Source of the DNA: Combretum micranthum
Lineage: Eukaryota > Streptophyta > Magnoliopsida > Myrtales > Combretaceae
Direction: 5' to 3'
DNA: 64,000 nt
Assembly: GCA_024138025.1 (NCBI GenBank)
Contig: JAMXBD010000206.1
Span: 806,001 to 870,000 of the forward strand
Shown one piece after another: positions 33,038-45,843 of this stretch; position 1 is the first letter of the stretch; every line of letters starts with the position of its first letter. The notes beneath the pieces are model-generated. The model did not search any database, was not told the DNA's origin, and worked only from the letters and a program-made list of their open reading frames with translations. A program made the position numbers and the translations under genes.

Positions 33038-36000
33038 TGAAACGACCTAGCCCTTAGGGTACTTGAGGGTGTGATTGTTTCGCCGCACGTATCGCCTCCA
33101 AGCAATATATGCAAGGCATTCCATTATTGAGTGGTTTCTAATTAAGTTTTAAACCGAGAAATAATTATTAATTTTTATAAAAATTCCTAGCAGAGTGACA
33201 TTTATTTATTCATGGTTCAGATTCATTAAAACCTATAAATTCAATCTGTTCATAAAATAAGTATCACAAATAGTCATTTATAAATATTACTCATAGGGCC
33301 CATCAAATAGGTATGACTTAACCATAAAATTTTTGGACTTAAAGGTCCACATTAAATCGAACAAAAGTCATTGATTATTACTTGATTACAATTATCCAAA
33401 TTATAAAATATGATTGCAATAAAAAATTACACATGAAAAAGGCTCATAAAACCCATGTCCTTACATTGCAATTTAACCAAGTCATCCCGCATAGCACTTA
33501 TCCCCATCAAATAACCAACGAAACCTTGAATATTAAAGAATGAGCCGCGAGGCCCAGCACACTCTATATGCCTAATGCCCTTAATCTAATACATCAACCT
33601 CAGTTTAGAATATTTAAAATTAAAGTCCATAAATAAGATATCCTCAGCATCCCATAAATACCAACACACACAAGAATATTCATGACTCCCACTAAACAAA
33701 AGCATTAGGGTTCCTTCAGCGGATCACACACTAAAGAGGGGGATTTGATAAGTCCCTAAAACTTATCGAAAAGAAAATAAGGGAACTAGTCTTGTCCGAG
33801 TCATCTCCTTACAGACTGCCATCAACGAGTGTGGTCCATTATGATGCTTTATACAAGGTCCTATAACATTGTATAACTAGGCACAACTTCGTACCTACTC
33901 CTAGTCAGCCACTAGATCTCGAAAATTTCCCTATCAACTATCCGCTAAGTCCAGCCATGCGCCGTGGAGGCCTAAGCATCTAAACTACCACATCATCCCA
34001 AAGTTGCGATCAGACTCGCAACCTGTCAAGCGGTGCTACTCCTGAAGTAAGCAGCCAAGTAGTAACCAACATTTAATTAAGCTAAGTTTAAATTCTTAGT
34101 TCGATTATTAAAACTATCCTAACAAGCAACACGCAATTACTATGTACCTATCAATTGGTTTGAGCTTTCAAGTCACTTTTAAAGCTCGATGTCCAATAAC
34201 TGCTCACAATTGAAATCGAGAATTAGTTCTAGTTTTACTACCTTTATTTCATTTATGTTGTTTATTACCTCTAGGTCACTCTAATTTAACTATATCTACT
34301 CCAGGATAATATTTAAAGGGATCATTTGTTTCATCTAGCCAAGTCATCTAGTTAATTATATAGGTTAGGGTTGGTTTCGAGGCTTAGGTTAACCAACTCT
34401 TAGTGGGCTATACTTTGTGGGTCTCGATTCTTGACCTTTCAAGAATAGGTTCCCATAGCCCACTAATCTCATTTAGTTTTTAGTGTCCTACTCTGATTAT
34501 TAAGTATGAATCACTTCCACTCATGTGAGGCATTTGGATTAAAAGTGTTTAGATGATGTACACCATAAATAGGGTATTAGAGCTTGTTAAATACGTATTT
34601 TGAAGGTCTTAGAAGGTCACTTAAGGTCAAGGGAAGAGCTGGGTCAAGTTTCATGTGACTCGGGCGAGAAAAGGTAATGTTAAGAGGGGTTAGCAAGAAG
34701 CACGGGTGGTGCACGAGGTAATGTATTACCCTATGTTCTAGTACACAACCAGTACATGGGGTGATGTATTACTCATGTTTCTTCTTTATTTAGGGGTCAA
34801 AGAAAAGCACTGGGGAACATGACCTAATGCATCTCCTTATGTTCTTCTAGGTTTCAAGGCATTTTTGGGAACAAAGAGAAGCATGGTTGGATAGGTCACC
34901 CCGTGTTCCAACTGTATTTTTTTTTGGAAACGTGTTTTCTTCGAGTTTTTGAGGATAGAGAGGAGCATGGGATGATACAAGACCTCGTACTCCATTCATG
35001 CTCTTTTAGATTTTCATTACTTGTGCTCAAACTCAGGTTTTTCTACAAAAAGTGTGTTTAGACAACTTTTAGGAGTTTCAAAGAGCTAAAACATCATCTT
35101 TGAACCTGATCTTCGTTTATTATGACTCACCATCCCTTAAAAGCATGTTTAATAATAAATGTATAAAAAATCTAAGCATGAATCCATCATTTTACAACTC
35201 TAACATTAACTACACCAAAATCCATCACTTACGACTTATTTTAAAAAAACCCAACCTTAACCAACTCCAAAACCATCATAATCTTAAGAAACTAAGTTAG
35301 TTTTGATGTCTTACCTCATTTCAACAATAGTTTTTGCTTGCATCAGCTGGGAAGGGGATTTAAGACATCAAAATCACTCCAAAACTTGATTTCTTGACAC
35401 TCCAAACATGTTTAAACCACCTAAGGATAATATAATCACTAAAGGAGCTTATTAAGTTATAAAAAGAGCTAAAGTCAAGTTTAATGCACTTTTCTTACCT
35501 TGGGTTTGGGTATTATGAGTTTTGAAACTCTTGAGCCCCTTGGATATTCATGTCTTCTTCATTGTCTTAAGAAAAAAAGGAGAAAACTATTCTTAACCTA
35601 ATCCTTCATTGTACTAGCTTAAATATGGACTAAAAGTGCTTAAAACAAGGATATTGGAGGCACTCTACCTTATATGGGTCTTAGGAAGGTTTTAGTGAAG
35701 AAGAAATGAAGAAAATGAGAAGATAAAGGGGAGAAAAAGGGGGGTGAGGGCAACCATCCGAATTTTGGGGATGAGAAAATCTAGGGTTTTTCTTCTTTTT
35801 GTTTTATGGTGCCACATGGCACCATCTACACCATTCATTTTTACATATACTAGAATTTGATAATTTAATTAATTTAAGACTTGTTATACATCTTTGGTAT
35901 AAATTATGATTTAATTTCTCAAATAAATTCTTTTTATCTATTTTAATTAAATTTCAAGTTCTAATTTACCTTAGAACCCAATTAAGGACAAAATTGTAGT

Positions 36001-36262
36001 TTTCTAAAAAGAAGGGATCTATTTGTATTGTTTTGAATCTTCTCATAAAATTTTCATTTAAAGAACCATTACTAAATTATAATATAATTTACTTCGACGT
36101 TTGAATTATTTTTGAATTATCAAAATTTAGGTTTTTGGTTGGAGGCTAGTTTGGAAATTATGAAAAAAAAAATTGAGGTTTAGATCTGTACGTGAACCCA
36201 ATTGGATTTTCATTGGCTTTATTTGATTTTGATTTCTTATGATTGGTGTTTGGATCATTTCA
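33038..36262 (-). mobile_element. Solo LTR, family B (3225 bp), nested in copia pol
   Basis: The insertion is delimited by the broken copia reading frame. It has TG..CA ends (TGAAACGACCTAG ... GGATCATTTCA) and a near-perfect 5-bp duplication. Its minus strand is sense (it then ends CTAGGTCGTTTCA, a usual gypsy LTR end). In sense order it has a donor CCAAG|GTAAGA (near 35494), a block of degenerate repeats with GTGGTGCACGAGGTAATG (34690-34930), a hairpin (33747-33767) and a pyrimidine-rich block GGGCCTCGCGGCTCATTC before TTCAAG (33520-33555). It encodes no retroviral protein. It shares the architecture of family A but little sequence. Confidence 0.85.
33747..33767 (-). other. Hairpin in LTR B
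   Basis: Arms GATAAGT and ACTTATC pair perfectly over 7 bp around loop CCCTAAA. Its position and flanking GGGGGATT correspond to stem 2 of the module in LTRs A and C, with different but still complementary arm bases. Confidence 0.6.
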
Positions 36263-36945
36263 AAAGGCGTTGAATTTAAAGAAACCTTCTATCTTGTTTC
36301 CTCTAAAGACTCTTTAGGATTAGAGTGACACTTGTGGCACACTTTGATCTTGAGTTACATCAAATGGATATTAAAATAATGTTTCTTGATGGTGACATTG
36401 ATGAAACAATTTTCATGGAACAACCTGAAAACTTTCTTTCTAATGACTCAAAGCAATCGGTTTGTAAATTAAAGAAATCCATCTATGGAATTAAGTAGGC
36501 TTTTCAGCAATGGTATTACAAGTTTCATCGGGTTATCATCTCTTTTGGTTTTGAGATGGCTTTGGCTAATGATTGCACATACCACAAGTTTGGTGGAAGT
36601 AAGTATGTTTTTCTAGTTCTATATGTTGATGGCATACTACTTCCCAGCAATGATCAAGGCTTATTGCAGAGACCAAGAAATTCCTATCAAAGACCTTTCA
36701 AATGAAAGATCTTGGTGAAGCATCTTTTATGTTAGGAATACAAATCCATTGGGATCACTCTCGATGTACCCTCAGCCTATCACAAAAGGGCTATATTGAG
36801 AAAATACTTAAGAGATTTGGCATGCGGGATTGTAAACCAGGTGATTCCCCGTTGCTAAAGGATAAAAATTTAGTCCCGGTCAATGCCTCAAGAATGATTT
36901 TGAAACTAAGTAAATGTAAAATATTCATTTTGCTTCAAGCATAAG
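36263..36945 (+). pseudogene. copia reverse transcriptase, C-terminal part
   Basis: The frame resumes with VEFKETFYLVSSKDS and, after a shift, HQMDIKIMFLDGDIDETIFM. The family pattern is QMDVKTAFLNGxLxExxYM, and the catalytic aspartate is retained. FLVLYVDGILL corresponds to the YVDDMLI active site, with the second aspartate changed to glycine, so the enzyme would be dead. MKDLGEASFMLGIQIHWD and SQKGYIEKILKRFGM follow as expected. Frameshifts lie near 36330 and 36650. Confidence 0.88.
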
Positions 36946-36952
36946 AAGTCCA

Positions 36953-37530
36953 ATGTATGCTCAAGTGTGTACGTGCCCAGACATTACATACATAACTGGT
37001 ATGTTAGTCAGATATCTAAGCACTCCGGGAATGGATCATTGGAAGGCAACTGAAAGAGCTATGTGGTATCTTAAGAGAACAAAAAACTACATGATCACGT
37101 ACAAAAGATCAGATCAGTTGGAGATCATTGGGTATTCTGACTCCAATTTTGCAGGATGCTAAGATAGTTCTAGATCCACTTCAGGCTACATCTACATGCT
37201 TGTTGGAGGAGATATTTCCTATAAAGGTTCTAAGCAAACACTCATAGCTTCTTCCACCATGGTAGTTAAGTTCATAACATGTTATGAGGCATCCAATCAT
37301 GGCTACAAAACTTTGGCACCAAGCTATGTGTTATGGATCATATAGAAAGACCACCAAAGATATATTATGACAATAAATCAACGGTGCTATATTCCAATAA
37401 TAATAAGCTCTCATCAAAGTCAAAAAATAATGACATCAAGTTTTGAGCTATTAAAGAAAGACTTTAGAGTGGTCAGAAGTCTATAGAACACATTGGGATG
37501 AACTCCATGGTTGCAGATCCGTTGACTAAA
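36953..37530 (+). pseudogene. copia RNase H remnant
   Basis: MYAQVCTCPDITYITGMLVR (family MYAMLCTRPDIAYAVGxxSR), then HWKATERAMWYLKRTKNYMI and YSDSNFAGC. The last is the D-x-D-x-AG catalytic start of the domain, here with a TAA directly after it at 37160. Later pieces include KQTLIASSTM, close to the usual KQxxVALSTxEAE. The remnant ends at the polypurine tract. Confidence 0.85.
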
Positions 37531-37974
37531 GGTTTATCACTTAAGGTCTTTCATGAACATGTTGCTCATATGAGTGTTGTGTTGTTTAATGATATGTTGG
37601 TTCAATGGGAGTTTGTAATTGTGGATATTTATGGCTTTAGACATGTTGTGTGATTGAATACTACAGTATAGGAAACTTTGTGGCTCTACACTATGATTAT
37701 TTTTGTTTGATCTCACTAAGGAATTAGTAGGACAAGTTGAAAATAGACATGTTAAGATCACATTGCATGAAATTTCCATGTCACACATTCATGTCATTAA
37801 TTATATTGGTGTGTGTAACCATTGATGGGTCTAGTTACACTCAATGTGACAAAGATCCCTTTGATCTTATATTCATATGATTGATGGGCTAGATTGGTTA
37901 AAGATGATTTTGTTTCAGCGATCTTGAGCTCATAAGGTCATCGTGAGATATGATTATAATACATATATATATAG

Positions 37975-37988
37975 TCAAAGTGGGAGAT
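37975..37988 (+). other. Polypurine tract of the copia element
   Basis: CAAAGTGGGAGAT directly precedes the TGTT start of the 3' LTR. AAGTGGGAGATTGTT is the usual PPT/LTR junction of plant copia elements. Confidence 0.8.
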
Positions 37989-38454
37989 TGTTAGAATTTT
38001 ATGTACTCACATATATATTAATAATTATATTTTATGCACTATTATAAGGTTTGGCCTTAAATGAAAAGTGATCAAATAAAGTTACAACTAATGGGCCTAA
38101 ATCATCTTATGCCATATAAGTCATTATATATGTAGAAACCCTACTATTTGATTCCTAATTTATGATGGGCAAATTTGGAGAAGACACACATATAGATAAT
38201 GGGTTATGGTCCCCAAGAGAATATATATTTTTCTTTTCTCACTTCCGTCGTAGAAAAGAGTAACATGCTATATGTATCTCTTGGAAGACACAAAACCAAA
38301 GAATAAAGAAAATCAGTAACATCTACGCCAATGGATTCAAGTACGCTTTCGTAATCATTTTAGTTTTATGATGCCCTTATTTTACACATGTGATCCTAAA
38401 TATAAAAGAATTCAGAATTTATATTATCAAGTTCTTCATCTCAAATGTCTAACA
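37989..38454 (+). repeat. 3' LTR of the copia element
   Basis: Starts TGTTAGAATT and ends ATGTCTAACA. It is colinear with the 5' LTR (27837-28300) with scattered substitutions and small indels. Confidence 0.85.
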
Positions 38455-40538
38455 GCCTATTAAACATACTCGTCCTTGACTTTCAAGAAGGAAGGCTCCC
38501 TACCTACCACTTAGGTGTCCCTTTAGTCTATTTTAAGTTGTGAAAAGAGGAGTATAACATTTTAATGGCAAGAATCTTTTTGCATATCAAGTTGTGGACT
38601 TCTAAATACCTTTAGGGGGAAAAATGTAGCATAAGGGCCACTTCATTAGCTAAAAAACAAACATAGGCAAATCCCTCATCTTTTCTTCTTTTATGACTCA
38701 AAACAATTGTCCTCTTCATTCTCAAGACCCTAAACCTAAAACAAAAAAAAAAAAAAGAAGAAGAAAGAAAAGTAAAACTTTAACTCAATTTACAATGGTA
38801 AATGCCTCGTATGTAGTGTATAAAGGATGCTTGAGGAAACTATTTCCATTCAATGCAAGTAATTGTACTTATACTTATTCAATATGGACAGTCGAGGGGG
38901 AAAAACATGGGCGTCAATAAATAACTAAGGTAGAATTCAAGAGACCTACATGCATGATGACATAGTTGTTATTTTTAAGAGCTATGGTATGCTAGAGCTG
39001 TTATTAAATTTTAAGAGATCTAGATACACCCTAGTAGATGGGATAATTGTTATTCTATGTTTGTTGGAGCTAGCATGCCTATTATTAAGTGATAGTATAT
39101 ATTTGAGCTATATGTTGAAAAGGGGTAAATTATAGACACTGAGTTGCCTATCCATATTAATGGACGTAGCAAGGAAAATGATGAAGCTTTTGTTAATGAT
39201 GGTAATGATGAAAATGAGGAGTGTGATATGTTATATGCCAAGTTGATTCGCAATTACAATGAGTTGAGTACTAACCTCATACAAGCTAAAGACCAAGTTA
39301 GGGAATTTAGAGAAAGGTTAAAGCTTGAAAACTAAATGTTGATGGCAATACACAATGTAAGTAAGGTGACTGTTTTGGATCCCTTCTCATAGAAGAAGAT
39401 TTTATGAATACTTATTATGGTGAATTACATTAGAAGGTCCCAACATTTGAGGACAAGTTCATTTAAGGTTTCAAAATTTGAAAAAGTAGGTCAATTTGGA
39501 TCCTTAAGGACATGTGTCAATATGAGAGAATATTTAAACTTAGAAGTGGGTCAATTTGCATACGACTCTAAAAAATCTAGGATTACAAATATAAAATCGA
39601 GTCTTTTGAGTATTTTGTGTTGTAGTGAATGGGAATTAAAATAAAAAAGGATTTAAATGGAATCAAATATTCAATGAAACCCATGAAAATTGAAGTTAAA
39701 CTAGTTTGTGAAAAATATCACATATCGATAAGTTTCATGATTTGCAATGCACTTGTAGGCATTAAAAGAGCTACAATTTAATCAATAATGTTTGCCACAA
39801 TTAAAAAATCAATTGATAAGAACAAATTTATATAAAGATTAATAATAATCAATATCTAATAAGACTCGCAAGTCTCTCTCAAGGGAATAACATCCAAAAA
39901 CACAATTATTCAAGGATCAACTCACTAACTTGTTTATTAATTAATTAAAACTTCTAATTAAGTTCAATTTAAAAAAACAAGAATGAATTATCATACATAT
40001 ATATTTATCTTTCATTTAGAAAGAGGAATAAGTCACATTTATTAAATTATATAGAATTTAAGAGCAATTATATCAAGCTAGTTTGTAAATATAGCTCTTT
40101 GCCCCCGACTCGAAATGGTAGCTACCTAAGCATCGTAAGTGTAAGTTATATTATGGTAGGTTTAGCATGTGGAAATATAACAATGTTTGAATCAAAGGTA
40201 TAATAAGAGATAAAAGGACACAGAGGTTTCTTAGGAAATATAAATTATGTATGACTTGTAGAATCAGAAAATGTGCATTTTACTAGACTTTGGAGGGAAT
40301 TATGTGACTGGAGACTAAGTTGGGTTCTAGGAATGTTAATTCATGCTTAGCTAAAACATGGACTACACTATTGACTTTGTTATAATGTACCAAGAAAAAT
40401 TTCAGGTTCAAAGGGCTAAGGAAATTATATAGAAATGGATAAATTGATATAGCAAGTGTAGCTGAATAATTGGTCAAGCTTGATGTTATTTCTTATTTCT
40501 ATTTATGATTTTCATTTGTATATTATAAACAATGTAAG
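38455..40538. other. No gene supported; possible degenerate transposon coding
   Basis: A lysine-rich frame (38693-38920, with KKKKRRRKKSK) and a charged, helix-prone frame ending AKDQVREFRERLKLEN (39144-39335) resemble the low-complexity and coiled-coil parts of some retroelement gag proteins. No diagnostic motif is present. The remainder is AT-rich and non-coding. I leave the stretch unassigned. Confidence 0.35.
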
Positions 40539-40554
40539 CAATCTTTCAATTTGA

Positions 40555-40655
40555 CAATGGCCTTATAACCTAGTGATATCTCTCATAATCTCTCAAATGA
40601 AAGGTATCTAGTTCGAATCCTCCTTCTTCATTGTAATGACTTCCCAAAAAAAAAA
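40555..40655 (+). mobile_element. tRNA-derived SINE with poly-A tail and imperfect target duplication
   Basis: The body has a box-A-like TAACCTAGTGATATCTC and a box-B-like TAGTTCGAATCC, in tRNA spacing, and ends in a run of ten A. Flanks CAATCTTTCAATTTGA (40539-40554) and CAATCCTCCAATTTAA (40656-40671) match at 13 of 16 positions, as expected for an aged target duplication made by LINE-type reverse transcription. At 101 bp it is a short, plant-type SINE. Confidence 0.7.
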
Positions 40656-40671
40656 CAATCCTCCAATTTAA

Positions 40672-41555
40672 GCAAATGAAATCTAGAGATGCTTGGATTA
40701 ATTTTATTGCCCCATATGTTCTTCTTATTATGTTTTATATGATGTTTGCTTGTTGGAAGTTGATAAGATATATTTATCTTAGGTAAGAGAAAAATAGGGT
40801 CTACCATTTAAAATTATAGCTATACGTTTTTTTTTCCTTTATCAACACATATCATAATTTTTGAATAATTATTAAATATGTAAAATAAATGTTTTTGGAT
40901 GATTACTTTATTATTTATATTTTTAGGTACTTATGTAATTTATGTTGTAATGTGAGTGAGTTGTCTAACATGTGGGTATCGTAAGATTTCGTTTAAAAAA
41001 AAATGCTTGCTTTTGTATTAAGATCATTTGCATTTTTTTAAGTTTTGCGGATTTTATATTTTTCTATAATATATTTAATAAATTAAAAAATTAACAAGAC
41101 TTAAAGAACCCAAAAAATTTAAGAGAAGTGTGTGGAAGATCATGTAGTGGCAATTAATTACTTGAGTGAAACGGCAAAATACTGTTTTTATTAACGAAGC
41201 AGAGCTCTACCTCAAGCTGAAGAAGCGGAACACATCATGGTTACCACTTGGGCCAATAATAAACTGACACGTCACAAATTTGATTACATGGCAGCCTCTA
41301 AACTATTTTATTTATTCATCAATTGCTCCGACATACATCGACAGGCCCGCTGAACATTTAAGTCAGTAACCCAAATTACTAAAACATCCCTCTCCAGATG
41401 AAACATGTGTGGAAATATACAGAAAAACCACGAGGCTTTTCTTGTAAATTCACTGATATGGCCAAAACGAGCGTAAAGGAAAGACAGCAGAGTCAATTCG
41501 CAAGAGATACCGGCCCAAAAAAAAAAAAAAAAACGCAAGGGAGAGAGAGAGAATT
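40672..41555. other. Upstream region of the AIM24 gene; no other gene
   Basis: AT-rich at its left, more balanced from 41130 on. The minus frame 41308-41538 has no domain and lies in the presumed promoter. Confidence 0.5.
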
Positions 41556-41563
41556 AGGGTTTG
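41556..41563 (+). promoter_or_regulatory. Telo-box upstream of the AIM24 gene
   Basis: TAGGGTTT, the complement of AAACCCTA, lies 130 bp before the start codon and just after a GA repeat (41541-41553). Telo-boxes are frequent near the transcription start of plant housekeeping genes. Its function here is inferred. Confidence 0.5.
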
Positions 41564-41692
41564 CTTTTTAAAAATTTTGAAATCGATTTCGAAGTTTCAG
41601 ATTCGAGTAAGAAATCATAAATGGTGTACATCAGGATTCGACATTGCGTTGTTTTGATATAGAAATAAAAATAGTCGTCTCGTTTCTAGACA

Positions 41693-44600
41693 ATGGCTGC
41701 GCCGTTTTTCTCTACGCCTTTCCAGCCTTACGTTTATCAGGTACTTTGATTTCAATTTTATAATTGTAGATCGCATTTAGGTGTATTTTGATCATTTAGG
41801 GTTTTGATGTTTGGGAAAAAGTGGTTGTGGAGTTTATCAGTGAAAATTCGTGGTTGGATTTGTTGTTTTTTGTGTTTGATCTGGAAATTTATCCAAATCG
41901 AAGTTTATCGAAATGGGTTTGTATTGTTTGGCATCTGATTTTGTACAATTCCGTGCCCTATCGTTATTGGGTTCGATTAGGCGGTAAATCATGGATGATC
42001 TATAGAAAACGGGAGCTAATTAGGAGGATTTTGTGTTGAGTAATATTGAAGGACTAGTGAGATCGATTTTTTCTTTTTTTGGATGGATTTTTTGAGAATT
42101 AGATTCGCAACACGTTGCGCGACGCGACCATTAGTCTTTGCCAGTGGACAAGTAGATGACAATGACCTTGTGTCATTATATAGCATCGAAATCAAGTGTC
42201 CAGCATATATTATTTTAGAAATTGCTGTAGAATTTTTTTTTTGGACTTTTTAGATTAGCCTTCGTACTCTGATAAGATTTGGTGTACTACAGAGTCCACA
42301 AGATGCCGTCATTCCCTTCCAGATTTTGGGAGGTGAAGCACAGGTGGTGCAGGTAGTTCACTCCAGTACAGTAGATTAACTTTTTTGTCGGTCTCTTTTG
42401 AGATTCTGTGGATTCACTCAATTTGTATTTTTGCTTTTGCAATCTAGATAATGTTGAAGCCTGAAGAGAAAGTTGTTGCTAAACCTGGTGAGTCTTTCTG
42501 TCACCCCACTTCTATTTTTCAGATAAAGTTCTACCTCAATGTTGATAGTCTTGTTAGCATCCTCACAATTCAAATGACTTCACATTTTGTTGTTCTACAA
42601 TGCTATGTGGTTTCTACTTTAAATGAAGTTTCTTTTTTGTAGTTGCTTTCTTGTTTAGACTTTGGGGAATGGGGATGATATAAATCTTTATTAAGTTTAT
42701 GTCTGGTGCTTCAATTGGAGTGAATCATTGGAATGATAACCTCAAGGATTGAGTCAGTGGTTAATTTTCATCATATATTCGTGAAAATTATAGAGGTCCT
42801 GGTTGATCTGAAATGATGTCACTTGTTGGGGCTCTCTACCTGGTAAGTGTGTGCGTGATGGAATGTATGGATTTTATAACATTGGCGGTTCATATATTTG
42901 GAGAAAGCTAGAACAATTATTGCCATGCCTCCCAAACCCCATCAAAAAATAAAACTCTTATTTCCTTCACATTATCTAGCAATGATCTTGAAGTGGAGTG
43001 GAGATGAATAATTGCTTCTCCATCATTGCCTCATGTGGTGCATCCATTTGTGCCTTAGCACCATGCAGGGCAAACTTTGGTGTCAGCTTAGGAGTTAGGC
43101 CTGCCCTGACCCACAATAATCTTTATCAATTTTTAGATTTAATGTAATAACTTACCTTTATTTTTAGGCTTCCAAATTTAACTGCTAATTCAACTAAAAA
43201 CCAATTTTTTTATCACTATCAAACCTTCCCTTGTTTATATCCATATGAAATTCCCACAAATGAATGAATGTTGTTTGTTTGGTTGGTCTTGCTTAGCATG
43301 AGCAAGTGTTAGGATTGCTGCTACATACAAGGAGATTGTTAGGTTAACAAATTAATTTGTTTCCTCTTGAATTTAGCTCCACCAGCCAACTTATCAAAAA
43401 GTCTAAATTTATAGTATGGTGTAGGATTTTAAATTTATTACTTAATCTTCTGTTTACTTATTAGTTAGGACTTTAGTTACCGCCCAAACCCGATATCCAG
43501 GTTAAATACCATAATAGTTTTAGCTTTACATTGAATTAAAGTTTTATATTAATTAGTTATGGAGCTAACTTAACATGGCATCACATTTGGAGCATCAAAA
43601 GTTTGGACACCTATGACATCATTTCAATCTCATTTAATTTAGTCATTCGCTTAATGGACTTTTGTCAATTTCCTAGCCCACAAGTGTGGCCAAGTGATGA
43701 AGTGATAAATTCTATATATATGCTTTTCAGCTTTTATGTCAACTGATTGTGGAACTAAATTTAATATTTTTTAGTGCAAGACCTTTAATGGCAGCAGTTT
43801 ATTATTACATATGGTTATAAGTACTGATTGGCATAAGCCTTCCAATATGCTAGTCCATGTAGGATAAGCTAATTCTTTAGTGTTAGCAATGGCTGCGATT
43901 CATTATGTGCTTAGAAAAAGTGATAAACTTATTTATGTGATTATGTATACAAATTCCAACAGTATTTGGTTTTTCTGTCTTGTAAATTGTAATAATCTGC
44001 TGATGCTTCATATCATCTGGTGATGTTTTCTTTTGTGCTCATCGCATGTTATGTATTCATTGCCTATATCCCTATGTATTGGCTGTTGAATTGTGTAACT
44101 ATGACACCAACACCTAAATATTGCAGGGTCCATGTGCTTCATGTCTGGGAGTATTGAAATGGAAAACGTGTATATACCTGAAAATGAAGTTGGTGTGTGG
44201 CAATGGCTTTTTGGAAAGAACGTAACAAGCATCACCTTCCGGAATCCTGGCACGAGCGATGGGTTTGTTGGAATCGCTGCACCTTCTCTTGCAAGAATTC
44301 TTCCGGTAATGCTATCACACTAACAAATTTAGCAATGATCCATCTAAAAATCTTATTGCAATGATGGTATGAACTTCAAATATGAATATTACATAAGTTG
44401 GCTGATTGCTGCACTCTTTATGTGACCTAGATTGACCTAGCAAATTTTGGAGGGGAGATTTTATGCCAGGTATAGAAGGATTTCCTTGTCTTTGTTATAT
44501 TGCTCTTGAAACCATGGCTTGATGTGCTGAATGTGCAATTTTGTGGACTCTGTAGCCAGATGCATTTCTTTGCTCCATCAATGATGTGAAGATCAGCAAT

Positions 44601-45843
44601 ACATTTGATCAAAGAGCACGGAATGTGATCACCGGTGCCGAGGTGAGTTTTGTTGGCATTCCCTTGTGCTTCGCTCCTTGCCCTTATTGGAAAGCATTAT
44701 ATTTTCTTATCTTGCTTTTGTATTGCTTTGCCCCTAATATCCTTTCATTCTTAATGCTCTCTGATCGGTATTTGTGCCATCACAGGGCTTTCTGAGGCAG
44801 AAGATATCCGGGCAGGGGCTTGCTTTTATAGCTGCTGGTGGATCTGGTATACTTATTCAGAATTTGAGTCTCTTTGATATAAACCTGTTTTGACTTACTG
44901 AACGTTGAAAAAGAACAGAACGAAACCTTGAAAATTGTATTTGCATGTCTGCATCTGCATATGTTTCATTCTCTTATTATTCTTACTTTCAACCTCATGG
45001 CCATTGTTTGGTCTTTCCTTTCTTTGTACAAAGTAATATACAGCTTAATTTGTCTTCATCACGATTACTGTAAATACATGGATAGCTTGACACTTTCCTG
45101 GCTCAGTTGTGCAGAAGAATCTTGAGGTTGGTGAAACATTAGCTGTTGATGTATCTTGCATTGCTGCTGTGATGGGCTCTGTCAATATCCAAATTAAATA
45201 CAATGGACCAATCCGAAGGGCAGTGTTTGGGGTAAGCATCCCCTCTCTAGTCGATTTCTCTTTACTTTTTCCCTTCATTTCAGTTGTATCAGCGTTGATT
45301 TTGTCAAGTCAGCATCAGTTATTCTTCAGGAGCTGTTTCTCAGTGTTGCTCATATCTGATGAACATGCTATATGTATCCACATCAAGGGGTGAAATACCT
45401 AGATCGGTTTTTTGGGTCCAATAAAGAGTGGAATATGCCCCTTGTTGCCATGCCCTTCTCTTCATATTTTGCTTGATGCTGGAGAGTATCACATGCTAGA
45501 GTAGTCATGTTGGTATTTGTTGCTATTGTTGTTACTCTTATATTGCAGGGTGACAATCTAGTAACAGCTGTGCTTACGGGACCAGGGATTGTCTTCATCC
45601 AGAGTCTACCTTTTCATAGACTTTCTCATCGTATTGCTAGGTAATTTTTTATTAAGCTGGAGGTTGTAAATCAGTTTCATTCCTAGTTCTGCCTGTTATG
45701 AACTAAACTCTCCCGATCTTCTTTGCAGGGCAGTCACCTCCCCAAACATGAGGGAGAACCCGAAGTTTTTTGTTCAGATAGCCATTTTCTTCTTTCTTGC
45801 TTATGTTGTGATTGTATCTTCATTGATATTGACAGACGTCTGA
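41693..45843 (+). CDS. AIM24-family protein with C-terminal membrane segment
   Basis: Ten exons join in phase: 41693-41740, 42293-42352, 42448-42487, 44127-44305, 44431-44469, 44556-44642, 44786-44846, 45107-45231, 45549-45640 and 45729-45843 (846 nt, 281 aa), each intron GT..AG. The protein begins MAAPFFSTPFQPYVYQ. The glycine-rich beta fold of AIM24 follows: FQILGGEAQVVQIMLKP, MCFMSGSIEMENVY, LFGKNVTSITFRNPG, KISGQGLAFIAAGGS, KNLEVGETLAVDVSCIAA, LVTAVLTGPGIVFIQSLP. Residues 259-278 form a hydrophobic tail anchor. Yeast AIM24 is a mitochondrial inner-membrane protein affecting MICOS. Bacterial relatives are uncharacterised, and the plant role is unclear. There is no obvious N-terminal transit peptide. 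Introns account for most of the 4.2-kb span. The gene appears intact. Confidence 0.93.

Larger units (their letters stand above)
27837..38454 (+). mobile_element. Decayed Ty1/copia retrotransposon, split by solo LTR B
   Basis: Matching LTRs (27837-28300 and 37989-38454) flank a primer-binding-like site, a long leader, gag with a zinc knuckle, protease, GAG-pre-integrase, integrase, reverse transcriptase, RNase H and a polypurine tract. The order PR-INT-RT-RH defines Ty1/copia. Without the 3.2-kb insertion at 33038-36262 the element is 7.4 kb. Many frameshifts and stops make it inactive. The LTRs differ at many sites, so it is old. No clear 5-bp target duplication was found. Confidence 0.9.

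Noticed and set aside
33300..33540. Family B counterpart of the acidic LTR exon
   Set aside because: After the pyrimidine-rich block B has an open frame (GFVGYLMG...), but it lacks the acidic MGYGxDFE core, so I do not count it as the same exon.
38693..39335. Lysine-rich and coiled-coil-like frames as a host gene
   Set aside because: Short, unconnected and near a dead copia element. More likely a decayed retroelement or chance frames.
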